This document shows, piece after piece, positions 45,329 through 54,733 of a stretch of DNA of 64,000 nt. How positions within the stretch are numbered: position 1 is the stretch's first letter; every line of letters begins with the position of its first letter. The notes under the pieces are model-generated. The model had not been told where the DNA came from. It saw nothing but the letters and a program-made list of their open reading frames with translations, and searched no databases. The position numbers and the translations under genes are program-made. The stretch is from Pseudothermotoga elfii DSM 9442 = NBRC 107921 (lineage in GTDB: Bacteria > Thermotogota > Thermotogae > Thermotogales > DSM-5069), in assembly GCF_000504085.1 (NCBI RefSeq), contig NC_022792.1, positions 62,001 to 126,000 of the forward strand, given 5' to 3'.

Positions 45329-46093
45329 GTGAATTTCTCAGAAATTGCTGTTAAACTTGAGCAAATTTTGCGGCTCGACACCTTTCCGGTGGCAATTAAA
45401 ATGTACAAAAATGCTGAAGAATTACCGAGAAAACCTTTGAATTTTAAACTCAACATCTGTCAGCTTGTTTCAATGGCAAGATATGCCAAAAAGAGCAACT
45501 CTGGTATCCCCGAGAAAATGGTTTGTTCCATGGGTGCTGCCTGCGTTGGTTTGATAAAAACTCCCGAACCAATTAGAACAGGTAGAGCAGCCGTCGGACC
45601 TTATACTCGAGATGAAAAAGCAGGTAAAAGATTTATGGAGAATACCTTCAAAATAGGAGATAGTGGAAAAAAATATGATGCAATAATGGTTGCTCCCTTA
45701 GAAAGCGTTGATTTCGAACCAGACGCTGTTGTTCTCTATGCGACCCCAGCTCAAATAATGAGACTTATTCATGCAAATACATACGATACAGGAGAAAAAA
45801 CCACAGCTGATACAGTTGCCGAAGCAGCTCTATGCTCATCGATAGGTTTTGCTATCTCAAAACAAAAACCAATAATCGGTTTCCCCTGTGCTGGAGATAG
45901 AATCTTCGGCGGCACTCAAAATCACGAATTGTTAATGGCAATACCATTTTCTGAAATGAATCGAATACTGAAAAACCTTGAAGAAACTGCAAAAGGTGGT
46001 TTTTCAGTTTACCCGGTTCCACCAAATATGATGTGGACACCCACCATGCCATCCACATATACGATCCAAGAGGCAGATCTACAGGATCAATAA
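45329..46093 (+). CDS. DUF169 family protein
   Basis: 254-aa protein. VNFSEIAVKLEQILRLDTFPVAIKMYKN and NICQLVSMARY match the DUF169 opening; CSMGAACVGLIKTPEP, EPDAVVLYATPAQIMRLIHA and GFPCAGDRIFGGTQNHELLMAIPF follow. Cysteines at conserved places suggest metal or cofactor binding, but no function is established. GTG 45329 is spaced from AAAGGG; the longer frame from TTG 45311 has no ribosome site. It stands alone between two operons and has its own terminator. Confidence 0.8.
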   Translation: MNFSEIAVKLEQILRLDTFPVAIKMYKNAEELPRKPLNFKLNICQLVSMARYAKKSNSGIPEKMVCSMGAACVGLIKTPEPIRTGRAAVGPYTRDEKAGKRFMENTFKIGDSGKKYDAIMVAPLESVDFEPDAVVLYATPAQIMRLIHANTYDTGEKTTADTVAEAALCSSIGFAISKQKPIIGFPCAGDRIFGGTQNHELLMAIPFSEMNRILKNLEETAKGGFSVYPVPPNMMWTPTMPSTYTIQEADLQDQ

Positions 46094-46116
46094 TTAACAA
46101 CTAAATAAAAATAAAT

Positions 46117-46148
46117 CACAGATCCTCTTTATTTATAGAGGATCTGTG
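46117..46148 (+). terminator. Terminator-like hairpin after the DUF169 gene
   Basis: 12-bp perfect stem CACAGATCCTCT / AGAGGATCTGTG with an 8-nt loop, followed by TTATTGTT. The U-run is imperfect but the stem is strong. Confidence 0.75.
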
Positions 46149-46184
46149 TTATTGTTGCTGGCTGTTTCTTTTTTATTCATAAAG

Positions 46185-46190
46185 TATAAT
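46185..46190 (+). promoter_or_regulatory. -10 box upstream of the GntR-LacI regulator gene
   Basis: TATAAT 92 bp upstream of the start codon; no convincing -35 partner. Confidence 0.35.
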
Positions 46191-46233
46191 AATTACATGC
46201 ACAAAGCAAATTTGAAAATAAAAATCATGGTCT

Positions 46234-46250
46234 GAAACATGAAATGTTTC
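46234..46250. promoter_or_regulatory. Inverted repeat upstream of the regulator start
   Basis: GAAACAT (46234-46240) and ATGTTTC (46244-46250), 3-bp spacer, between the -10 box and the start codon. A site for autoregulation is possible; it differs from the palindrome found downstream of the gene. Confidence 0.4.
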
Positions 46251-46282
46251 GTTGGCACAATATTTGGTGGGGAGGAAAATGC

Positions 46283-47323
46283 ATGAAACCGGCTTATGTC
46301 CTGATAATGGACTATATCAAAAACAAAATATTTTCAAGAGAACTTAAACCCGGGGACAAAATTCCCTCAGAAAATGAGTTAGCAAAAATATTTAATGTCA
46401 GTAGATTAACTGCCAGAAAATCCTTAGAGAATCTGGAATATGAAGGTATAGTCACAAGAATACAGGGCTTAGGAACTTTTGTAGCCTCCATGCAGGAATC
46501 TTTAAAAGGAAAAAGAGTGGGAGTTTTGATAACAAATTATCAAGATACTCGGGCCTCTCTTCTGTTCGGTGTTGTGAGAACTCTTCAGAAATTCTCAATC
46601 AGCGTTATACCATTCAATTTAGATACCTTTGTCACCACTCCATTTCACGAAGAAAAAATGTTAAAGGAATTGCTGAAATTAGAAATCAAAGGACTTATAA
46701 TGGAGCCACGCATAACTTCTCTTGCTGACACTTTGCTGATAAGTTTGATAAAAGAGAACTTTCCTGTTGTTTTTGTCGATAGAACAATAGAAGGCTTTCC
46801 ACAAGTTCCAATGGTGTCGTCAGATAATAAAGCAGGCGGCCAATTAATAGGCAAACACATGAAAAAGCACCATGTATCAAAAGCCCTTTTTGTAACAGAA
46901 GAACCTTTTGAAGTATCCAGTGTGAAAGAAAGGTTTGAAGGAATAAAAGAAGAAATTGAGGATGTCTGTTATAAAATGATAGGGGATTATGATAGGGACT
47001 TCGAAATAGTTGCTGAGATTATCGAGAAAGAGAATATAGAAGCCGTGTTTTTCTGTAATGATTATCTTGCAATACGGGGTATCACCTATCTTAAGGAGCA
47101 AAAAAGAAATATTCCTCAAGATATTAGTATATACGGTTTTGACAATCTCAGGGTAAGCGTTTATTCTCACCCCCGTCTTACAACCATCAGCCAGGACTTC
47201 CAGGCTATGGGGGAATTGGCCGCGTTGCAAATAGCAAAGATCTTTTTGCGGGAAAATATCGAACTCCAACAGCAGGTGCCGGTTAGTATAGTGGTGAGAG
47301 AATCCTGCGGTTGTAAGCAGTAG
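46283..47323 (+). CDS. GntR-LacI hybrid transcriptional regulator (AraR-like)
   Basis: 346-aa repressor with an N-terminal GntR winged helix (about 5-75: RELKPGDKIPSENELAKIFNVSRLTARKSL, VTRIQGLGTFVAS) and a C-terminal LacI-type periplasmic-binding domain (about 85-340: MVSSDNKAGGQLIGKHM, AVFFCNDYLAIRGI, DISIYGFDNL, SVYSHPRLTTISQD). The architecture is that of B. subtilis AraR. ATG 46283 behind GGGGAGG is chosen over the longer frame from 46244. The adjacent palindrome ACTTGTATATACAAGT is very close to the AraR operator pattern, so this protein probably controls the mannosidase operon downstream. Confidence 0.88.
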   Translation: MKPAYVLIMDYIKNKIFSRELKPGDKIPSENELAKIFNVSRLTARKSLENLEYEGIVTRIQGLGTFVASMQESLKGKRVGVLITNYQDTRASLLFGVVRTLQKFSISVIPFNLDTFVTTPFHEEKMLKELLKLEIKGLIMEPRITSLADTLLISLIKENFPVVFVDRTIEGFPQVPMVSSDNKAGGQLIGKHMKKHHVSKALFVTEEPFEVSSVKERFEGIKEEIEDVCYKMIGDYDRDFEIVAEIIEKENIEAVFFCNDYLAIRGITYLKEQKRNIPQDISIYGFDNLRVSVYSHPRLTTISQDFQAMGELAALQIAKIFLRENIELQQQVPVSIVVRESCGCKQ

Positions 47324-47348
47324 TAGCTGAAAGTTTTTTTGAGTACCA

Positions 47349-47364
47349 ACTTGTATATACAAGT
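47349..47364. promoter_or_regulatory. AraR/GntR-type operator palindrome
   Basis: ACTTGTATATACAAGT, perfect 16-bp palindrome, 51 bp upstream of the -35 box of the sugar operon. Its TTGTA-x-x-TACAA core is that of the B. subtilis AraR site. Confidence 0.65.
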
Positions 47365-47415
47365 ATAATCAGGTATATTTGGAAATACTTATGAAAAAAA
47401 CATTTAAAACACGAT

Positions 47416-47444
47416 TTGACATAGTTGCAAAGTATACGTAGAAT
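47416..47444 (+). promoter_or_regulatory. Promoter of the second mannosidase operon
   Basis: TTGACA (47416-47421), 17-bp spacer, TAGAAT (47439-47444). The SBP start follows 36 bp later. Confidence 0.7.
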
Positions 47445-47480
47445 CTTTCGTGAAAATTCAACTTTTCAGGGGGTGAAATT

Positions 47481-48785
47481 ATGAAACACGCACTTACATT
47501 TTTGCTAATAGCAGGCTTTGCAATTTGCTTTTTTGCTCAAAGCGTAGAAATTACTTTCTGGCACAGCATGACCAATCCCGTAGACAGAGAAAGTATAGCC
47601 GAAGCTGTAGCGGAATTCAACAAAACACATCCAAATATCAAAGTGAACATCGTTATCGTGCCAGGTTCGGAAACCGAGATCACGAAGCTCATGACAGCCG
47701 TTGCCGGCGGAACAGGCCCTGATGTCTACTATCTTGATCGTTTTACTGTTGCACAAAGGGCTGCGTACGGAGTTCTCGAACCATTGGAGGACTATCTTGT
47801 TCAACTCGGTTATGATATCAGTAAATTGAAAGAGGAGTTTTTCAATTTCGCTATCGAGGAATGTCAGTGGAACAATAAAATGTGGGCGTTACCATGGGAT
47901 ACAGATAACAGAGCTTTGTACTATAACAAAAAACTTTTCAAGGAAGCAGGTTTAGATCCAAACAAACCTCCTGTAACACTGGAAGAGTTAGAAATCTATG
48001 CTGAAAAACTCACCAAAAAGACCGCAGGTAGATATACTCAGGTCGGTTTCATACCATGGGCATTTCAAGGTTGGCATTACACATGGGGCTGGGCTTTTGG
48101 AGGAAATTTCTATGATGCTCAAAGCCAGAAGCTTGTATTTGCTGATGATCCAAGAATTGTGAAAGCTTTTGAATGGCTTGGAGAATGGGCAAAAAAATAC
48201 AATATAAAGGAATTGGAAGCCTTTGTTTCTTCATTTGGAATGAGTTTTTCAGGGGCAAGTATAGGTGGAGCTGAACCAATAAATCCATTTTTGGCTGGAA
48301 AACTCGCGATGGTAGTTGATGGAAATTGGCTCTTAGCACAAATATTGCAATTGGCTCCGAAAGATTTCGAATTTGGTATCGCTCCAATACCTGCTCCAGC
48401 ATACGGCGAGAAAAACAGTACATGGGCTGGAGGGTGGTCACTCGTTATACCGAAAGGAGCGAAACATCCGAAAGAAGCTGCAGAATTTATTCATTATATG
48501 ACAACCAAGGGACAGATAAAATTCGCCATTGACACTCAGCATCTTCCCACTCTGAAAGAAGCTGTTCCGGGACTTTTGAGTGCTTCCCCAGCAGAGCAGA
48601 AAATCTTCGCCGATCTTCTACCAACCGCTCACGTGAGGCCTGTTATTCCTGTGGGAGCTTTACTCTGGGACGAACTCACAAACGCGATGCAAGCGGTTGT
48701 TTACGGTGAAAAGAGCGCAACCGAAGCATTGAGAAGTGCGCAGGAAAAGGTACAGAAAGAACTCGATAAATGGTTAACAAAGTGA
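47481..48785 (+). CDS. Sugar ABC transporter substrate-binding protein
   Basis: 434-aa family 1 solute-binding protein. Signal peptide MKHALTFLLIAGFAICFFAQ; the mature protein begins SVEITFWHSMTNPVDRES. ALPWDTDNRALYYNKKLFKEAGLDPNKPPVTL is the usual hinge segment. ATG behind GGGGGTGAAATT. The mannosidase encoded downstream suggests an oligomannoside or mannosyl ligand. Confidence 0.92.
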   Translation: MKHALTFLLIAGFAICFFAQSVEITFWHSMTNPVDRESIAEAVAEFNKTHPNIKVNIVIVPGSETEITKLMTAVAGGTGPDVYYLDRFTVAQRAAYGVLEPLEDYLVQLGYDISKLKEEFFNFAIEECQWNNKMWALPWDTDNRALYYNKKLFKEAGLDPNKPPVTLEELEIYAEKLTKKTAGRYTQVGFIPWAFQGWHYTWGWAFGGNFYDAQSQKLVFADDPRIVKAFEWLGEWAKKYNIKELEAFVSSFGMSFSGASIGGAEPINPFLAGKLAMVVDGNWLLAQILQLAPKDFEFGIAPIPAPAYGEKNSTWAGGWSLVIPKGAKHPKEAAEFIHYMTTKGQIKFAIDTQHLPTLKEAVPGLLSASPAEQKIFADLLPTAHVRPVIPVGALLWDELTNAMQAVVYGEKSATEALRSAQEKVQKELDKWLTK

Positions 48786-48801
48786 AAAACGACCATTATT
48801 C

Positions 48802-48835
48802 ACAGCCACTCTTTTAAAAGGGGTGGCTGTTTTTG
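48802..48835 (+). terminator. Attenuator/terminator after the binding protein gene
   Basis: ACAGCCACTCTTTT pairs with AAAAGGGGTGGCTGT (about 13 bp including two G-U) and TTTTTGTT follows. Of the four hairpins in this position this is the one most like a real Rho-independent terminator; partial read-through must feed the permease genes. Confidence 0.75.
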
Positions 48836-48860
48836 TTATACATTCAGGAGGGCATATATT

Positions 48861-49730
48861 ATGAAAAAGCATAAACGATTTTGGACAGCGATGTTTTTTG
48901 TTCTGCCGGGAATAATTGGCCTTCTGGTTTTCAGAATATATCCGATTTTTGCTTCTTTCTTTTTCAGTTTCACTGAATATCACATAACCCTTCCACCAAA
49001 ATGGATAGGATTGACAAATTTCAAAGAACTTTTTCATGACCCTCTTTTCGTAAAAAGTCTTCAGAATACATTTGTATATTTCATTGGCTTAGTGCCGATT
49101 GGCCTGATAGTGGGAATTCTGCTTGCTCTTTTACTTGTGAGAGACTTTAAAGGAGTGAGTTTTTTCAGAGCAGTTATGTACATGCCGTCTGTTGTTCCAA
49201 TCTATGCATTTGCTGTAGTCGCTTTGAATTTCTTTAACCCATATCTGGGGCTTGTAAATGGATTTCTTGCGAAATTCGGTATCCCGGGTCCCCTATGGAC
49301 CGCGGATGACAAACTTGTCAAACTCACGATAATCCTCATCGCACAATGGGGAGCAGGTCAACAGGCGATGATACTTATGGCAGCGATGAAAGATATCCCA
49401 AAAGAGTTTTACGAAAGTGCATTAATAGACGGGGCAAACAAATGGCAGATCTTTAGAAAAATAACTCTGCCGTTGATAACCCCAGCTATTCTGTATTATT
49501 TTATCACTTCATCTATACTTGCACTCCAGTTTTTTGAACTACCTCAAATCATGTTTGGCGGTGGACCGAACAACGCAAGTTTATCGATCGCAATTTATCT
49601 GTACAGACACGCTTTTAGATATGGGAACATGGGTTATGCCTCTGCAATGGCATGGTTCATATTTTTGATCTCCTTGGGGATATGCATTCTTTACTTTAAA
49701 ACGTCAAGAAAATGGGTTTTTTACAGCTGA
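48861..49730 (+). CDS. Sugar ABC permease (MalF-like)
   Basis: 289-aa permease, six transmembrane segments, EAA loop EFYESALIDGANKWQIFRKITLPLITPA (about 183-208). ATG behind AGGAGGG. Confidence 0.9.
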   Translation: MKKHKRFWTAMFFVLPGIIGLLVFRIYPIFASFFFSFTEYHITLPPKWIGLTNFKELFHDPLFVKSLQNTFVYFIGLVPIGLIVGILLALLLVRDFKGVSFFRAVMYMPSVVPIYAFAVVALNFFNPYLGLVNGFLAKFGIPGPLWTADDKLVKLTIILIAQWGAGQQAMILMAAMKDIPKEFYESALIDGANKWQIFRKITLPLITPAILYYFITSSILALQFFELPQIMFGGGPNNASLSIAIYLYRHAFRYGNMGYASAMAWFIFLISLGICILYFKTSRKWVFYS

Positions 49731-49743
49731 GGAGGAGAACCTG

Positions 49744-50574
49744 ATGAACAGAAAATTCAGCATACAGGCACTCTTTCGCGTGATATTTTTAATTTTAATT
49801 ACCTTGATCTATATGGCACCTTTTTTCTGGATGATCTCTACCTCTCTAAAACCAAATTACGAGCTTTACGAATTTCCTCCTAAACTGATCCCATCGATTG
49901 CAGAATTTAACAACTATTCAAAAGCTTTGCAGAGATTCCCGTTTTTTACATATTTCAGGAATAGTTTGATAATAGCAGGTGGTGCTGTTTTAGGGGCTCT
50001 GATCTCCTGCCCGCTTATTGCGTACGGATTGTCTGTTCTCAAATGGAAGGGTAGAGAAATAGTCTTCTACGCTATTTTAGCAACTATTATGTTGCCAAAT
50101 GCCGTTACACTGATACCGACTTTTTTGATTTTCAGCAAACTTAACATGGTTAACACTTTCTGGCCTTTGATTTTACCGTCTTTTTTTGGACATCCATTTT
50201 ATATCTTTCTCATTCGTCAATTTTTTCTCACACTTCCACGCGATCTATTCGAAGCTGCCAAAATAGATGGTGCCTCAGAGTTTCAAACATATTTCAAGAT
50301 AGCTCTTCCACTGATAAAACCTACTCTTGTAATAGTAGGGCTTTTCCAGTTCATAGCTTCCTGGAACGATTATCTCGGGCCTCTCATATACCTGACAGAT
50401 GAGAAAAAATATCCCTTAGCTCTCGGGCTGCCACAGTTTCTGGATAGATATGGCACACTCTGGAATCAAATGATGGCTGCTGCAACCATAGCTGTTGTTC
50501 CCACTTTGATTTTCTTTATTTTTGCACAAAGGCATCTACTGGAAAGTATAAAATTTACAGGGCTGAAAGGATAA
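49744..50574 (+). CDS. Sugar ABC permease (MalG-like)
   Basis: 276-aa permease, six transmembrane segments, EAA loop LFEAAKIDGASEFQTYFKIALPLIKPT (about 175-200). ATG behind GAGGAGGAG. No ATPase gene is in the operon; a shared MsmK-type ATPase is likely, possibly the one at 28036-29109. Confidence 0.9.
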   Translation: MNRKFSIQALFRVIFLILITLIYMAPFFWMISTSLKPNYELYEFPPKLIPSIAEFNNYSKALQRFPFFTYFRNSLIIAGGAVLGALISCPLIAYGLSVLKWKGREIVFYAILATIMLPNAVTLIPTFLIFSKLNMVNTFWPLILPSFFGHPFYIFLIRQFFLTLPRDLFEAAKIDGASEFQTYFKIALPLIKPTLVIVGLFQFIASWNDYLGPLIYLTDEKKYPLALGLPQFLDRYGTLWNQMMAAATIAVVPTLIFFIFAQRHLLESIKFTGLKG

Positions 50575-50594
50575 CTCAGAGGGAGGAATCAATT

Positions 50595-53500
50595 GTGGAC
50601 AAAAAATTTTTCTACAGACTTCTTAAGAGCATCTCTGAAATTCTTCCTTACACAATTTCAGAACAGAGGCCTCTTAAAGCCTGGTATTTCACCAATGGTC
50701 CAATCGAAGAAAAACCTCTTGATTACGAAAAGACCATCACTTTTCCATTCAAATGGGACTTTGAAAAATCACCAGTCTGGTTCATGAAAGATTTAGAAGC
50801 TGTTTTACTTCAAGAAAACCAGAAAGCCTACCTGAAGCTGTGGTTTGGTGGGGAAAGTCTTATATTAGTAGATGGAAAACCCTACGGTGAGATAAATGAA
50901 TATCACAAACTGCTTAATATCACACCGCTCTGTGACGGGAAAACACATCGTGTAGAAGCGCAGGTAATGCCGCGCGGATTGTTTGGCAAACCACAGGAAC
51001 CAGTCTTTTCGGAAGCTTTCTTACTCATCATTGATGAAGAAATTTCTGAGATACTTAAGACAGTGGAAATTACTGTGAGAGCGGCAAACATTCTGGAAGA
51101 ACCTGTCTCAAAAAAGCTCTCTGATATCTGCGATGAATTTCTCTCGAATGTATGGGTGCCGAGAGATACAAAAACATATCTCAAAACTGCTCAACAAGAC
51201 ATAGGTGTTAAAGGAGAAATCGAAAGCGTTTGGAATGCGCCAAAATTTGAAGAGTTCACGGGGATCAAATTGCAAGAAGAGTTGAAAGAGCAACTGATTA
51301 ACAAATACAAAGTATTTAAAAGCAAGCTTGAAAAACTCAAAAGAGAGCACCCCCCTGTTGGAACAATTCATCTTGTTGGCCATTCACATATAGATTATGC
51401 CTGGCTGTGGCCAGTAGAGGAAACAAAGCGAAAGATTGCAAGAACATTTGCAAACGCTGTTATGCTGTCAAAAATGTTCCCGGAATTTGTCTTTTCTCAA
51501 TCTTCTGCTCAGATCTATCAGGACTTGAAAGAAAAATACCCTGAACTGTACGAAACTGTGAAACAGCTCGTAGAACAGAACAGATGGGAACCAGTTGGCG
51601 GCATGTGGGTGGAATCAGACTGTAATGTCCCAACCATTGAATCCTTGATAAGACAGTTCTATTACGGACAGAAATTTTTTGAAAGAGAATTTGGGAAAAA
51701 AAGCAAGGTTTGCTGGTTGCCCGATGTATTTGGCTTTTCATGGATATTACCACAGATTCTCAAGCAAGCTGGCATAGAGTATTTCGTTACAACGAAACTG
51801 AACTGGAATGACACCAATGAATTTCCTTACGATCTCTGTATCTGGCGTGGAATAGATGGCTCTGAAGTTCTGTATTGCAGCTTTAATAATCCCAATGAAG
51901 GTTACAATGGCAGGATAGACCCGGATACGGTTTACAAAACCTGGAAAAACTTCAGGCAAAAAGAACTAACAGATAAAGTGCTTCTCTCGTTCGGTTATGG
52001 TGATGGCGGCGGTGGTCCAACAGAAGAGATGTTACAGAATTATCGTATTTTAAAAGAATTTCCAGACCTTCCAAAACTTGAAATTCAGAGCGTTGAAAAA
52101 TATTTCGAATCATTAGAACTTCAGAAAAACCTTCCAATATGGGATGATGAACTCTATCTTGAATGCCACAGAGGAACTTACACCTCTCAGTCAAATATAA
52201 AAAAACTTCACAAAGATGCAGAAGATGCTCTTTATTTTTCAGAGGTGGTTTCTGTTTTTTGTAAACACAATTATTCTGACGAGTTAGATGAACTGTGGAA
52301 AATCGTTCTGAGAAATGAGTTTCATGACATCTTGCCGGGATCGTCTATCAAAGAAGTTTACCAAGACGCAGAAAGAGAACTTTCATATGTAAAAGAAAAA
52401 GCCACAGAAATTTTTGAAAAAGCCATTAATTCGATCACAAAGAAAAACAAAAGCATAATTTCTATACTTAATCTTTCCTCATTTCCAAAAAGATGTGTCT
52501 TTTCTCTGAACGAAAATCTCAAACTTTCCCTTGACAGAGAAGTTGTTTTCAGTCAGAAAACCTTCGACGGTAGATACATTTATTTTGTTGACAGGAAAAT
52601 AGAACCATTCTCTAAAATAGAGCTAAAAATTTCTGGAGCAGATGATGAACAACCTGAACAATCTTTAACGAAAGACAACCTTTCGATGGAAAACGAATAT
52701 CTGAAAATTTCCGTGAAAGAAGATGGCTCTGTTCAAGTATACGACAAAGAGTTGGGGAAATTCGCATTCGATAAATGTGGAAATATTTTAAAAATGCATA
52801 AGAATATTCCTTATTACTGGGATAACTGGGATATAGCAGACGGTGTCGAAAAAACAGGTTTCACACTAAAAGCATCGAAAATAATGAAAATTGAATCAGG
52901 ACCTATCAGAGAGATCATAAGAGTAGAGTATGAAGCTGAAGGCAGTAAGATCATACAGGATTATATACTTGCGAAAAAATCGAAAAGACTGGACATCAAA
53001 ACAAAGATCGACTGGCACACAAGACGGGCACTGCTAAGGGCGTATTTCCCTGTAAATGTCTTAACAAGAAAAGCTATATTCGATATCTCAGGCGGGTTTA
53101 TAGAAAGATCTTCTCACAAAAACACAAAATATGAACAGGCGCGTTTTGAAGTACCGGCACACAGATGGGCTGATTTATCTCAAACTGACTTCGGAGTGAC
53201 TATCTTGAATGATGGAAAATATGGTTACAGCGTTCATCAAAATACCATCGCACTATCTCTCATAAAAGCAGGCATATTTCCAGACTTTTTCGCAGATGAG
53301 GGCCTTCATGAATTTACATATTCTGTGTACACTCACCACAGTGAAATCAAAGCAATTGTGGAAGAATCTGAAGATTTGAATAAACCACTTACTGTAATAA
53401 AAGGAGAACTGGAAATACCTCATACGATTTTGAAGATAACGCCGAATAATTTCAAAGTCACCTGTTTTAGAAAAAACACACAGGGAAATATAGTTCTGAG

Positions 53501-53657
53501 ATTAGTCGAAATATTCGGTACATCCGGCAAACTCTCGCTCGAGATGCCATGGCATAAAGGAAATATCTCTCTGAGCGATATTCTGGAAGAAAAAAGGCAA
53601 CAGGTCTCGTTCCCGATGAATTATCATCCTTTTAAAATCTATACTTTAATTCTGTAA
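50595..53657 (+). CDS. GH38 alpha-mannosidase (class II type)
   Basis: 1020-aa cytoplasmic alpha-mannosidase. After an N-terminal beta domain (about 1-240) the catalytic domain shows HSHIDYAWLWPVEETKRK (zinc His/Asp and acceptor site, about 258), WLPDVFGFSWILPQIL with the nucleophile Asp (about 376), GDGGGGPTEEM and RNEFHDILPGSSIKEVY (about 570). The C-terminal half is the usual beta-sandwich. This long form resembles the MAN2C1/Ams1 type. GTG start behind GGGAGGAATC. It probably hydrolyses the sugar brought in by the same operon's importer. Confidence 0.93.
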   Translation: MDKKFFYRLLKSISEILPYTISEQRPLKAWYFTNGPIEEKPLDYEKTITFPFKWDFEKSPVWFMKDLEAVLLQENQKAYLKLWFGGESLILVDGKPYGEINEYHKLLNITPLCDGKTHRVEAQVMPRGLFGKPQEPVFSEAFLLIIDEEISEILKTVEITVRAANILEEPVSKKLSDICDEFLSNVWVPRDTKTYLKTAQQDIGVKGEIESVWNAPKFEEFTGIKLQEELKEQLINKYKVFKSKLEKLKREHPPVGTIHLVGHSHIDYAWLWPVEETKRKIARTFANAVMLSKMFPEFVFSQSSAQIYQDLKEKYPELYETVKQLVEQNRWEPVGGMWVESDCNVPTIESLIRQFYYGQKFFEREFGKKSKVCWLPDVFGFSWILPQILKQAGIEYFVTTKLNWNDTNEFPYDLCIWRGIDGSEVLYCSFNNPNEGYNGRIDPDTVYKTWKNFRQKELTDKVLLSFGYGDGGGGPTEEMLQNYRILKEFPDLPKLEIQSVEKYFESLELQKNLPIWDDELYLECHRGTYTSQSNIKKLHKDAEDALYFSEVVSVFCKHNYSDELDELWKIVLRNEFHDILPGSSIKEVYQDAERELSYVKEKATEIFEKAINSITKKNKSIISILNLSSFPKRCVFSLNENLKLSLDREVVFSQKTFDGRYIYFVDRKIEPFSKIELKISGADDEQPEQSLTKDNLSMENEYLKISVKEDGSVQVYDKELGKFAFDKCGNILKMHKNIPYYWDNWDIADGVEKTGFTLKASKIMKIESGPIREIIRVEYEAEGSKIIQDYILAKKSKRLDIKTKIDWHTRRALLRAYFPVNVLTRKAIFDISGGFIERSSHKNTKYEQARFEVPAHRWADLSQTDFGVTILNDGKYGYSVHQNTIALSLIKAGIFPDFFADEGLHEFTYSVYTHHSEIKAIVEESEDLNKPLTVIKGELEIPHTILKITPNNFKVTCFRKNTQGNIVLRLVEIFGTSGKLSLEMPWHKGNISLSDILEEKRQQVSFPMNYHPFKIYTLIL

Positions 53658-53670
53658 TAGATCCCTTTAG

Positions 53671-53697
53671 AAAAAGCCCCGTTTCACGGGGCTTTTT
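53671..53697. terminator. Bidirectional Rho-independent terminator
   Basis: GCCCCG / CGGGGC with a 5-nt loop, flanked by AAAAA and TTTTT, between the convergent mannosidase and K+ channel genes. It works in both directions. Confidence 0.92.
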
Positions 53698-53705
53698 ATC
53701 CAAAA

Positions 53706-54707
53706 CTACGATTTCTCTATGATTCTGTGGAATTTTTCAAAATGCTCATTTTTTCCTATGACCATCAGTCGGTCGCCTGGAAGGATCTGAGTAGTACCCG
53801 TGGGGTTAAAGATCGTTTCGTCTTCTCTCTTGATGGCAATAACAATTGTGCCGGTAATCCTGGATAAATTTATCTCTCCAAGTGTTTTATAACTCACAGG
53901 GCTGTCCTGAGAAATCACTATCTCTTCAATTCGGAAAGCTTCCTCGCCAAGGGAGAGTATATCCAGAAAACGCACTTGCTGAGGATTTATAGCCAATTGA
54001 GCCAATCTTACACCGGCAAGTTCTGTGGTCGTGATTACCTTGTGGGCACCTGCATATATCAATTTTGTCATCGTCTTTGCATCAGATGCCTGTGAAACAA
54101 TTTCAAGATCTGGGTTTAAAGATTTCGCCGTGAGAACAACAAGTATATTCTTAGCATCATTCGTCAATGTTATTATTAAAGAACGTGCTCTTTTGATTCC
54201 TGCCTTTATTAATACTTCTTCTTCTGCAGCATCTCCCAGAACAAACGGAAATTCCATGTTCAAAAATTCCCTCAGTCTGTGAATAGATTCCTCTGAATCT
54301 TCCACAACAACAAACATCTTTTTAGCTTTTTTCAATTCTGCGGCAGTATGCCGACCTGTTTTATCTGCACCGATTATAATAAAATGATCTCTTAGAGAAT
54401 CAAGCATTTTTCTCATCCTCCTGATCTTGAAATACTCCTTCATGTGACCCTCTACTATCAAAGAAGTGATACTTGTGAAACCATACAGTACAACTGTTAT
54501 CCCGGCACCTATCAAAATTGCAGAAACTACCTTACCGGCTTCAGTTATATTTTCTGGCATGGAATAACCAACAGTGGAAACCGTCACCAGTGTGAAAAAC
54601 AATGAATCAAACAGCGACCAGTTTTCAGTGAAGTGATAACCATATGTGCCAAAAAGAAAAACCATGACCAGCATTAGTATTAGAATATACAATCTATTTT
54701 TCAACAT
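53706..54707 (-). CDS. K+ channel with RCK (TrkA-N/TrkA-C) domains
   Basis: 333-aa two-helix potassium channel subunit. Two hydrophobic helices flank the pore with filter TVSTVGYS (about 47). An RCK domain follows: TrkA-N from about 110 (HFIIIGADKTGRHTAAEL, an incomplete GxGxxG) to 230 and TrkA-C from about 245. The tetramer is expected in the cytoplasmic membrane, gated by a nucleotide or ion on the RCK ring. ATG 54707 or TTG 54704 could be the start; the longer frame from 54722 has no better site. Confidence 0.88.
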   Translation of the reverse strand: MLKNRLYILILMLVMVFLFGTYGYHFTENWSLFDSLFFTLVTVSTVGYSMPENITEAGKVVSAILIGAGITVVLYGFTSITSLIVEGHMKEYFKIRRMRKMLDSLRDHFIIIGADKTGRHTAAELKKAKKMFVVVEDSEESIHRLREFLNMEFPFVLGDAAEEEVLIKAGIKRARSLIITLTNDAKNILVVLTAKSLNPDLEIVSQASDAKTMTKLIYAGAHKVITTTELAGVRLAQLAINPQQVRFLDILSLGEEAFRIEEIVISQDSPVSYKTLGEINLSRITGTIVIAIKREDETIFNPTGTTQILPGDRLMVIGKNEHFEKFHRIIEKS

Positions 54708-54733
54708 CCCACCTGCCTGCAACAGGAAAAATC

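Noticed and set aside
53676-53692. Operator palindrome
   Set aside because: The G-C stem flanked by A and T runs is a bidirectional terminator.
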